Positions 1 to 6,319 of a stretch of 6,507 bases of DNA are shown here, piece after piece. This DNA comes from Sphingopyxis sp. (GTDB taxonomy: Bacteria; Pseudomonadota; Alphaproteobacteria; Sphingomonadales; Sphingomonadaceae). Both the position numbers and the translations under genes were made by a program. The notes under the pieces were generated by a model. The model was not told the origin of the DNA, did no database searches, and saw only the letters and a list, made by a program, of their open reading frames with translations. The stretch lies in the NCBI GenBank assembly GCA_013911715.1, contig JACEST010000111.1:1-6507 (forward strand), written 5' to 3'. How positions within the stretch are numbered: the first letter of the stretch is position 1; each line of letters opens with the position of its first letter.

Positions 1-204
1 GGGCAGGGGTCGCGCCATCTGCCGCAAACCGCTCCCTCCAGCCGCGCTGCTACATTTGCCCCGCCTTCGCGCAAGGTTCGCCCGGGCGCGGGTGAACTTC
101 AGCGCAATCCGCGCGCGCGCTCCGCCACCTTGCGCGCAGCGGTCCGCACCGCTGCCCCCGCTTGGCACCCGACCATCCACGCCCAGGAGATTTCCCCATG
201 CTGA
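1..204 (+). CDS. rsmH: RsmH (MraW), 16S rRNA m4C1402 methyltransferase, C-terminal fragment
   Basis: This is the 3' end of a gene whose start lies left of the window; 67 codons and a TGA stop at 202-204 are visible in frame 1. RsmH is the SAM-dependent enzyme that N4-methylates C1402 of 16S rRNA, and it usually heads the dcw cluster just before ftsL. The visible tail starts GQGSRHLPQ and ends with NPRARSATLRAAVRT at residues 37-51. The 'SRHLP' block and the 'NPRARSAxLRAxxRT' block are the hallmark of the RsmH C terminus. A tail of about 16 residues follows and ends ISPC. The last 7 nt overlap the ftsL start, and the ftsL ribosome binding site lies inside this reading frame. The catalytic SAM-binding domain is outside the window, so the identification rests on the C-terminal motif and gene order. 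It is easily missed because no start codon is present in the window. Confidence 0.9.
   Translation, partial: GQGSRHLPQTAPSSRAATFAPPSRKVRPGAGELQRNPRARSATLRAAVRTAAPAWHPTIHAQEISPC
185..190 (+). promoter_or_regulatory. Ribosome binding site of ftsL
   Basis: AGGAGA lies 7 nt upstream of the ATG at 198, inside the end of rsmH. It decides the start: a TTG at 162 would place this site inside the gene, and the ATG at 204 would leave a 13-nt spacing, so 198 fits best. Confidence 0.7.
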
Positions 205-743
205 TGGCTGCCCGCAAATTGCAAGGCATTGGCCTTGTGCTGCTCGTGCTGCTCTTCGCGATGGTGCTCTATCTGCTCTCGGTGAATGTCGCGGCAACGC
301 GCAGCGAGCTCGCCGCCGTCAACCGCGACATTGCCAAATCGCGCGATGCAATCCGTTATCTCGAAAGCGAATATGCGGTGCGCGCCTCGATGCGCCAGCT
401 CGAACGCTGGAACGCGGAAAACTTTGGCTATTCTGCCCCGGCAGCGGACCAGTATCTGGCGGGCGAGCGCGAGCTGGCATCGCTGGACGGCGTGCGGCGC
501 GCGCGCGGTGCCAATGATGTCGCGCCGGTGCTGATGGCGATGGTGTCGCCGGTCGATCTTTCGAACAGCGCCGTTACCGTCGCGCCGGCCGCCAGCGTGG
601 CGAGCGATGCGGCCCCGGCGGATGTCGCCAAACGGCTCCGGACCAAATTGGCACTGATTGACGACAAATTGCTGGCCGCCGACACGCTGAAGCCCCGTGA
701 CACAGCAGCGTCTGACAAGCCGAAAGCTGCTGCCGGCCAATGA
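198..743 (+). CDS. ftsL: FtsL-like septal division protein with C-terminal extension
   Basis: A 181-residue bitopic membrane protein in the ftsL position between rsmH and ftsI. FtsL is a divisome scaffold that, with FtsB and FtsQ, activates the FtsW-FtsI wall synthase at midcell. After a short basic N terminus (MLMAARK) there is one hydrophobic segment at about residues 11-28. A stretch at about 33-62 that could form a coiled coil follows, then the 'AIRYLESEYAVRASMRQLERW' type block (51-71), which resembles the FtsL 'IxxLexEwaxLxxPxRLExLA' region. From about residue 80 the protein becomes rich in Ala, Asp, Pro and Lys, a tail of roughly 100 residues that makes it longer than most FtsL proteins (about 100-130 residues). 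The start at 198 is chosen for its AGGAGA site; the ATG at 204 and a TTG at 162 are alternatives. The 3' end overlaps ftsI by ATGA. FtsL proteins are poorly conserved, so the call depends on topology, the motif and synteny. Confidence 0.85.
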   Translation: MLMAARKLQGIGLVLLVLLFAMVLYLLSVNVAATRSELAAVNRDIAKSRDAIRYLESEYAVRASMRQLERWNAENFGYSAPAADQYLAGERELASLDGVRRARGANDVAPVLMAMVSPVDLSNSAVTVAPAASVASDAAPADVAKRLRTKLALIDDKLLAADTLKPRDTAASDKPKAAAGQ

Positions 744-2437
744 ACAGCATCGTCATCCGCCCCGTTCGGGTCCGCACAGCGGGCATCCGCCAGAAACATC
801 TGATTACGGCGCAGCAGCGGCTGATGATCCTGATGCTGATGTTCGGGGCGATCATGCTGGTGATCGCGGCGCGGCTGATGTTTGTTGGACTGTTCGACGG
901 GCCCCAGCGCGGCGTTGGCGGTCTTGGCACCCATGTTCCGGCGCGCGGCGATATTGTCGATCGTAACGGCGTGCCGCTCGCGCGCACGATCAACGCCTAT
1001 GCCATTCGCGTCGATCCGGCGAAGTTGATCAACGATCCCGATTTTCTGGCGGGCGAACTGGCGCGGATTTTCCCCGAGATGAGCTATCCCCAGCTGCGCG
1101 CCAAGCTGACCGGTGCGCGCGCCACCTATATCCGCCGCCGCGCTCTGCCCGATCAGGTCAAGGCGGTGAATGCCATTGGCGAGATTGGTTTCGACTATCC
1201 GCGCGAACAGGATCGGCTCTACCCGCAGATGTCGCTGGCTTCGCACGTCCTGGGCTTCGTTAATGCCGACGGGCGCGGGGTGATGGGGATTGAGGGCGCA
1301 TTTGACGGGCGCCTCAGCGATGTGGCCCAGCGCGGCGAACCGCTCGCCCTGTCGGTCGATGCCCGCGTGCAGGCGGTGCTGGAAAGCGAACTGGGTGCAG
1401 CCGTCACCAATCTGGAAGCCGTTGGCGGCGCGGGCGTAATCCTAGACGCCAACAGCGGCGAAATACTCGCCATGGCGTCGCTGCCCACGTTCAATTCGAA
1501 CAAGGTCGGCGAAAGCGCGCTCGGCGCGCGGCGCAACGCGATGACGCACAACTTATACGAACTGGGCTCAACCTTCAAACCGATCACTGTTGCCGCCGCC
1601 ATTGATGCAGGAACGGTCACCAGCATGGCGCGCCGCTATGACGCGACCAAGCCCGTTTCCATCGCAGGTCATCAGATCCGCGATCTGCATTCGCAGGAAC
1701 GCTGGCTCAACGTTCCCGAAACGCTCATCCATTCGTCCAACATCACGACCGCGTTGATCGCCGACGAACTGGGGGCGGAACGGATGCAGCGCGTCTATGA
1801 ACAACTCGAATTCCGCAACCGCCCGCATATCGAAATCAAGGAACGCGCCAAGCCGCTGTGGCCGTCAAGCTGGGGGCGGCTGACCAATATGACCGTCGGG
1901 TACGGCCACGGTATTGCCGTCACCCCTCTCCACCTGGCCAGCGCCTATGCCGCGCTGGTCAACGGCGGCGTGTGGCGTCCGGCCACGTTGCTGCGCAGCG
2001 ACGGTGCGCTTCCGAAGGGTCGGCAGGTTTTCAAACCGTCGACCAGCGCGCGGATGCGCCAGTTGTTGCGCATGATTGTCGTCGATGGCACCGGCAAACA
2101 AGCCGATGCGCCCGGCTTTCGCGTTGGCGGTAAAACGGGCTCGGCGGAAATGCCCGGTGTCGGCGGTTACAACCGCAGCTCGGTTGTCGCGACCTTTGCT
2201 GCCGCCTTCCCGATGGACAATCCGCGTTATGTGATCGTGGCGATGATCGACCGGCCCAAGGGCAATGCCTATAGCTCGGGCCAGCGCACGGCGGGCTGGA
2301 CCGCGGCACCCGTGGTGCGCAAGGTGGTAATGCGCGCGGGGCCAATGCTCGGCGTGATCCCGGACGAAGGCCGCGACGTCGATGTATCCGACCTCACCCC
2401 GCTGCTCTGGAAGAACCGTGCGGAGGCCGAACAATAA
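740..2437 (+). CDS. ftsI: FtsI (PBP3), septal peptidoglycan DD-transpeptidase
   Basis: A 565-residue class B penicillin-binding protein that cross-links septal peptidoglycan and works with FtsW. A cytoplasmic basic N terminus is followed by one membrane anchor at about residues 28-49. The periplasmic non-catalytic (dimerisation) domain starts with the typical 'ARGDIVDRNG' at 68-77 and includes 'GxEGAFDGRL' near 183-192. The transpeptidase domain runs from about 205 to 535 and carries all three active-site motifs: STFK at 277-280 (nucleophile Ser277, Lys280), SSN at 332-334 and KTGSA at 465-469. No PASTA domain follows, as expected for a Gram-negative FtsI. The length matches the family. The ATG overlaps the ftsL stop (ATGA) with no good Shine-Dalgarno sequence, so it probably depends on translation of ftsL. 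The TAA stop shares one base with the murE start. All catalytic residues are intact and nothing suggests degradation. Confidence 0.97.
   Translation: MNSIVIRPVRVRTAGIRQKHLITAQQRLMILMLMFGAIMLVIAARLMFVGLFDGPQRGVGGLGTHVPARGDIVDRNGVPLARTINAYAIRVDPAKLINDPDFLAGELARIFPEMSYPQLRAKLTGARATYIRRRALPDQVKAVNAIGEIGFDYPREQDRLYPQMSLASHVLGFVNADGRGVMGIEGAFDGRLSDVAQRGEPLALSVDARVQAVLESELGAAVTNLEAVGGAGVILDANSGEILAMASLPTFNSNKVGESALGARRNAMTHNLYELGSTFKPITVAAAIDAGTVTSMARRYDATKPVSIAGHQIRDLHSQERWLNVPETLIHSSNITTALIADELGAERMQRVYEQLEFRNRPHIEIKERAKPLWPSSWGRLTNMTVGYGHGIAVTPLHLASAYAALVNGGVWRPATLLRSDGALPKGRQVFKPSTSARMRQLLRMIVVDGTGKQADAPGFRVGGKTGSAEMPGVGGYNRSSVVATFAAAFPMDNPRYVIVAMIDRPKGNAYSSGQRTAGWTAAPVVRKVVMRAGPMLGVIPDEGRDVDVSDLTPLLWKNRAEAEQ
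2422..2426 (+). promoter_or_regulatory. Ribosome binding site of murE
   Basis: GGAGG, a strong Shine-Dalgarno match, lies 10 nt before the murE ATG at 2437 and within the last codons of ftsI. It is the best-matching such site in the window and supports the murE start. Confidence 0.65.
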
Positions 2438-3876
2438 TGCGGCTGGGGGCGCTGATTGGGGACAGCGCCGGAACCGCCGCCGACGCGCCGGTTACCGGAT
2501 TGGCCATCGACCATCGAAAGGTCGCGCCGGGCAGCATCTTCGGTGCATTTCGCGGCGCGCGCTTCAATGGCGAAGATTATATTGCCGCTGCGGTCGCGTC
2601 GGGCGCCATCGCTGTTGTGGCGCGGCCCGAGGCGCAGGTCAGCGGGGCGGTGCATGTCGCCGATCCCGAACCGCGCCGCGCCTTTGCCCGCATTGCCGCG
2701 CGCTTCTTCGACCGTTTTCCGGCAACCTGTGTCGCTGTCACCGGCACCAACGGCAAAACGTCGACGGTCGAACTGACGCGTCAGCTGTGGAACATGGCAG
2801 GGCATTCGGCGGCGTCGATCGGCACGCTGGGCGTTACCACCGGGCAGGATCGCGTCTCCACCGGGCTGACCACTCCCGATATCGTCACCTTTCTTGCCAA
2901 TATGAGCGGGCTCGCTACCGAGGGCGTCACGCACGCTGCCTTCGAAGCTTCGAGCCACGGCCTCGACCAATATCGCACCGAAGGGCTGCGCGTCGCGGCA
3001 GGGGCCTTCACCAATTTGAGCCGCGACCATCTTGATTATCATGGCACGATGGAGGCCTATCTTGGAGCCAAGCTGCGCCTCGCCACTGAAGTGATTGCCG
3101 ATGATGGCGCGTTGGTCGTGTGGGCCGACGATCCAGCCTCTACGACCTTTGTCGATGCTGCCAGGGCGCGCGGGCTGGCGCTGACGCGCGTCGGTGCGTC
3201 CGGCATGGAAATACGCATCGTGTCGCGCAAGCCGACACATCTGGGCCAGACGCTGGCCGTCGACGGTGCCTTTGGCGAAGCGCGGATAGAACTGCCGCTG
3301 ATCGGGGCGTATCAGGCGGCCAATGCACTGGTTGCCGCCGGACTGGTTATCGCGACCGGAAGTGATCCGAAGGCGACCTTTGCTGCGCTGGGCCGCGTCC
3401 AGCCGGTTCCGGGTCGGCTCGAGCGCGCCGCCATCGCGCGCAGCGGTGCGCCGGTCTATGTCGATTATGCGCACACGCCCGATGCCGTCGCCGCCGCGCT
3501 CGACGCGCTGCGCCCGCATGCGCGTGGCAAGTTGATCATCGTCATTGGCGCGGGCGGCGACCGTGATGTCGGCAAGCGTCCCGAAATGGGACGGATTGCT
3601 GCCGCCAAAGCAGAATTGGTTATCGTGACTGACGACAATCCGCGCGGCGAAGACCCTGCCGCCATTCGCGCCGCCGTGCTGGTCGGTGCGCGCGATGCGC
3701 GTGACATCGGCGACCGGCGCGACGCCATTGCGGCGGCCATTGCTGCTGCCGGACCCGACGACATCGTTTGCATTGCGGGCAAGGGGCACGAACAGGGCCA
3801 GATTGTCGGTGCGGGCGATGCGATGCGCGTCATTCCCTTCGACGATGTCGCGGTGGCTCGGGAATGTGCGGCATGA
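2437..3876 (+). CDS. murE: MurE, UDP-MurNAc-L-Ala-D-Glu:meso-diaminopimelate ligase
   Basis: A 479-residue cytoplasmic Mur ligase that adds meso-DAP, using ATP, to UDP-MurNAc-L-Ala-D-Glu. An N-terminal UDP-binding domain (about 1-90) precedes the central ATPase domain with P-loop GTNGKTS at 103-109, 'TTPD' at 145-148, 'EASSHGL' at 170-176 and the lysine likely to be carbamylated, K212, in 'YLGAKLRL'. The C-terminal domain has 'YAHTPDA' at 344-350, 'GAGGDRDVGKRPEM' at 371-384, 'DNPR' at 400-403 and 'GKGHE' at 448-452. DNPR is the known signature of DAP-specific rather than lysine-specific MurE, so a DAP-type wall is inferred. In the N-terminal domain the usual D-S-R motif reads D25-H26-R27. 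The ATG shares one base with the ftsI stop and has a GGAGG site 10 nt upstream. The 3' end overlaps murF by ATGA. Confidence 0.97.
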   Translation: MRLGALIGDSAGTAADAPVTGLAIDHRKVAPGSIFGAFRGARFNGEDYIAAAVASGAIAVVARPEAQVSGAVHVADPEPRRAFARIAARFFDRFPATCVAVTGTNGKTSTVELTRQLWNMAGHSAASIGTLGVTTGQDRVSTGLTTPDIVTFLANMSGLATEGVTHAAFEASSHGLDQYRTEGLRVAAGAFTNLSRDHLDYHGTMEAYLGAKLRLATEVIADDGALVVWADDPASTTFVDAARARGLALTRVGASGMEIRIVSRKPTHLGQTLAVDGAFGEARIELPLIGAYQAANALVAAGLVIATGSDPKATFAALGRVQPVPGRLERAAIARSGAPVYVDYAHTPDAVAAALDALRPHARGKLIIVIGAGGDRDVGKRPEMGRIAAAKAELVIVTDDNPRGEDPAAIRAAVLVGARDARDIGDRRDAIAAAIAAAGPDDIVCIAGKGHEQGQIVGAGDAMRVIPFDDVAVARECAA

Positions 3877-5249
3877 CCGCACTGTGGACCTCTGACGCCA
3901 TCGCGGCGGCGACGGGCGGCACGACTTCCGCGCCGTTCAGCGTGCATGGTGTTGCCTTTGATTCGCGCGAAGTTCAGCCCGGCGACCTGTTCGTTGCGAT
4001 GCGCGGCGAAAACACCGACGGCAATAAATTCATCGACGGCGCGCTGGCCGCGGGTGCGGGTGGCATTTTGTGTGAAGTCGCTATCGAAGCGCCCCATGTG
4101 CAGGTGCCAGACGCCGCCGCTGCCTTGGTGGCGCTTGGCGAAGCATCGCGTGCGCGCTGCGCCGGGCGCATCATCGGCGTGACCGGATCGGTGGGCAAGA
4201 CGGGGACTAAGGAGGCGCTGTTTGCGGCGCTCGAACGCCACCGCCCGGGCCGCGCGCACCGTTCGGTCAAAAGCTATAACAACCATACCGGCGTGCCGCT
4301 CAGCCTCGCGCGTATGCCTGCGCGCTCGGCGTTCGGCGTGTTCGAAATGGGGATGAACCATGTTGGCGAGATTGCGGCGCTGACCCGTCAGGTGCGCCCG
4401 CACATCGCTGTCATCACCACCATCGCCCCCGCGCATATCGAAAATCTCGGCAGCATCGAGGCCATTGCCGATGCCAAGGCCGAGATCTTTGCAGGGTTGG
4501 AACCCGGTGGCACCGCCATCCTGCCCTTTGACAGCCCGCACTTCGCACGTCTGCGCACGGCAGCCGAGGCCGTCGGGGCCAGCATCGTCAGCTTCGGACT
4601 AGGCGACGGTGCCGATGTGCGCGCGCTCGACTGGCTCGCCGACGGCCATGGTGGCACCATCGTGACGGCAGCGGTGCACGATCATTTGCTCTGCTTCACT
4701 TTGTCGCAAACCGGCGATCACTGGGTGGCGAACAGCATGGCGGTGCTGGCGGCGGTGAAGACGGCGGGTGGTGATTTGGCGGCGGCAGGATTGGCGCTGG
4801 CCGAGCTGGAAGGCCTTGCCGGACGCGGTGCACGGCACCGGGTTGTGCGCAGCGATGGTGAGATTTTGCTGATCGACGAAAGCTATAACGCCAACCCCGC
4901 GTCAATGGCCGCGACGTTGCGCGAATTGGGCGCGCAACAGGGCGCGCGCCGGGTGGCAGTGCTCGGCAGCATGAAGGAATTGGGCGAGCATTCGGACCGG
5001 TTTCACGCCGAACTCGCCGACCCCTTGGCACAGGCTGGCGTAGACTTTGTTCTACTGGTCGGTAACGAGATGGCCAGCCTCGCAAAGGCGCTTGAGGGCC
5101 GCATCAAATTCGCGCATGTGGCGCACGCAGCGGCGGCCGAGGCGATTCTGGCCGAAACGGCGCGGGCAGGGGATGTCATCCTGATTAAGGGGTCCAATTC
5201 GGTCGGTCTGTCGCGTCTGGTGGCGGCGATGACGGGCGGGGAGATATAA
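3873..5249 (+). CDS. murF: MurF, UDP-MurNAc-tripeptide:D-Ala-D-Ala ligase
   Basis: A 458-residue cytoplasmic Mur ligase that joins D-Ala-D-Ala to UDP-MurNAc-L-Ala-D-Glu-meso-DAP, giving the pentapeptide used by MraY. The N-terminal domain has the substrate-binding 'FDSREVQPGDLFVAMRG' (29-45). The central domain has P-loop 'TGSVGKTGTK' (104-113), 'SYNNHTGVP' (134-142) and 'EMGMNHVGEI' (158-167), all typical of MurF. The C-terminal domain has 'DESYNANPASM' (335-345), 'LGSMKELG' (364-371) and 'KGSNSVGL' (439-446 region: KGS at 429-432 onward). An open frame extends upstream to 3768, but the ATG at 3873 is preferred because it forms an ATGA overlap with the murE stop and the extra 35 residues would be murE sequence in a shifted frame with no MurF character. 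Only a weak GGGAA (3860-3864) precedes it, so coupling to murE is likely. Confidence 0.96.
   Translation: MTALWTSDAIAAATGGTTSAPFSVHGVAFDSREVQPGDLFVAMRGENTDGNKFIDGALAAGAGGILCEVAIEAPHVQVPDAAAALVALGEASRARCAGRIIGVTGSVGKTGTKEALFAALERHRPGRAHRSVKSYNNHTGVPLSLARMPARSAFGVFEMGMNHVGEIAALTRQVRPHIAVITTIAPAHIENLGSIEAIADAKAEIFAGLEPGGTAILPFDSPHFARLRTAAEAVGASIVSFGLGDGADVRALDWLADGHGGTIVTAAVHDHLLCFTLSQTGDHWVANSMAVLAAVKTAGGDLAAAGLALAELEGLAGRGARHRVVRSDGEILLIDESYNANPASMAATLRELGAQQGARRVAVLGSMKELGEHSDRFHAELADPLAQAGVDFVLLVGNEMASLAKALEGRIKFAHVAHAAAAEAILAETARAGDVILIKGSNSVGLSRLVAAMTGGEI
5238..5243 (+). promoter_or_regulatory. Ribosome binding site of mraY
   Basis: GGGGAG ends 5 nt before the mraY ATG at 5249, inside the end of murF. 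It is a plausible Shine-Dalgarno sequence with slightly short spacing. Confidence 0.55.
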
Positions 5250-6319
5250 TGCTCTATTGGCTGGCGGAATATCTGGGCTTTCCCGGCATCCTCAATCTTA
5301 TCCGCTATTTAAGTTTCCGTTCGGGCGCGGCTGTGGCGACGGCGATGATCATCGGCATGGTCATCGGTCCGCGCTTCATCAACATGCTGCGCGTGCGGCA
5401 GGGCAAGGGTCAGCCGATCCGGGAGGATGGGCCTGCGTCACATTTCGCCAAGCGCGGCACGCCGACGATGGGCGGGCTGATGATATTGATTTCGCTGATG
5501 ATTTCGGCGCTGTTGTGGATGGATTTGTCGAACCGCTTTGTGTGGGCGTGCCTGTTCGTGACCGGCGGATTCGCGATTGTCGGCTTCATGGACGACCTCG
5601 ATAAGGTGACCAAGGCGAGCCATAAGGGGATTCCGGGGCGCGTCCGCTTGCTGATCGAATTCCTGATTGCGGGCGTTGCCGTTGGGCTGATCGTCACGCG
5701 GACGGGAACCGACCTTTATCTGCCCTTTTTCAACGATGTCGTGATCCCGCTCGGGCCGTTCTATTACGTGTTTGCAATGGTGCTGATCGTCGGCTTTGGC
5801 AATGCGGTGAACCTGACCGACGGGCTCGACGGCCTCGCCACTTTCCCGGTGATCATCGCGTGCCTCGCTTTTTTCGTGATCGTTTATCTGACCGGCAACG
5901 CCAAATTCGCAGCCTATCTGGGCATCCCGCACGTGCGCGGGGCGGGCGAGCTGGCGATTTTTGCCGCCGCGATCATGGGGGCGTGCCTGGCGTTCCTGTG
6001 GTTCAACGCGCCGCCGGCGGCGGTGTTCATGGGCGACACCGGCAGCCTCGCGCTGGGCGGGGCGCTGGCGACGATGGCGGTGACGGCGCAGCATGAGCTG
6101 GTGCTGGTGCTGATCGGCGGGCTGTTTGTCGCGGAAGCCATGTCGGTGATTATTCAGGTGTTCTGGTATAAGCGCACGGGCAAACGCGTATTTCGCATGG
6201 CGCCGATTCACCATCATTTTGAACAACTTGGCTGGCCCGAGAGCACGGTGGTGATCCGGTTCTGGATCATCTCGATCGTGCTCGCGCTGGCGGGCCTTGC
6301 GACGCTCAAGCTGCGGTGA
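5249..6319 (+). CDS. mraY: MraY, phospho-MurNAc-pentapeptide transferase (lipid I synthase)
   Basis: A 356-residue polytopic inner-membrane enzyme that transfers phospho-MurNAc-pentapeptide from UDP to undecaprenyl phosphate, forming lipid I. About ten hydrophobic segments are visible, roughly at residues 26-43, 74-92, 97-114, 133-150, 169-186, 199-215, 234-253, 262-280, 284-303 and 335-355. Diagnostic motifs are 'GTPTMGG' (70-76), the Asp pair D115-D116 in 'FMDDLDK', 'NLTDGLDGLA' (188-197), 'FMGDTGSLALGG' (260-271) with Asp263 in the Mg2+/active-site region, and the 'APIHHHFE' histidine loop (318-325). The length matches the family (about 360). The ATG shares one base with the murF stop (TAATG) and has GGGGAG just upstream. 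The TGA stop overlaps the GTG of murD. All motifs that I can recall as catalytic are intact. Confidence 0.97.
   Translation: MLYWLAEYLGFPGILNLIRYLSFRSGAAVATAMIIGMVIGPRFINMLRVRQGKGQPIREDGPASHFAKRGTPTMGGLMILISLMISALLWMDLSNRFVWACLFVTGGFAIVGFMDDLDKVTKASHKGIPGRVRLLIEFLIAGVAVGLIVTRTGTDLYLPFFNDVVIPLGPFYYVFAMVLIVGFGNAVNLTDGLDGLATFPVIIACLAFFVIVYLTGNAKFAAYLGIPHVRGAGELAIFAAAIMGACLAFLWFNAPPAAVFMGDTGSLALGGALATMAVTAQHELVLVLIGGLFVAEAMSVIIQVFWYKRTGKRVFRMAPIHHHFEQLGWPESTVVIRFWIISIVLALAGLATLKLR

Noticed and set aside
162..197. TTG start giving a 12-residue longer FtsL
   Set aside because: The ATG at 198 has AGGAGA 7 nt upstream, whereas the TTG has no visible ribosome binding site and lies inside rsmH.
56..517. 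Open frame of 153 codons on the + strand over the rsmH/ftsL junction
   Set aside because: It is an Arg/Ala/Pro-rich out-of-frame reading of two recognised genes.
428..1246. Open frame of 272 codons on the - strand opposite ftsL and ftsI
   Set aside because: It is a compositional shadow of two well-supported genes and has no recognisable domain or supporting context.
3768..3872. 35-codon upstream extension of murF
   Set aside because: It lies within the murE end in another frame, shows no MurF character, and the ATG at 3873 gives the usual 4-nt overlap.
2269..3882. Long open frame of 537 codons on the - strand
   Set aside because: It lies antisense to all of murE and the end of ftsI. High G+C codon use commonly leaves such frames open, the translation is Arg/Ala/Gly-rich without a recognisable domain, and murE has every catalytic motif.
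5438..6226. Open frame of 262 codons on the - strand opposite mraY
   Set aside because: The translation is rich in His, Arg and Gln, as expected from reading membrane-protein codons backwards, and mraY motifs are complete.
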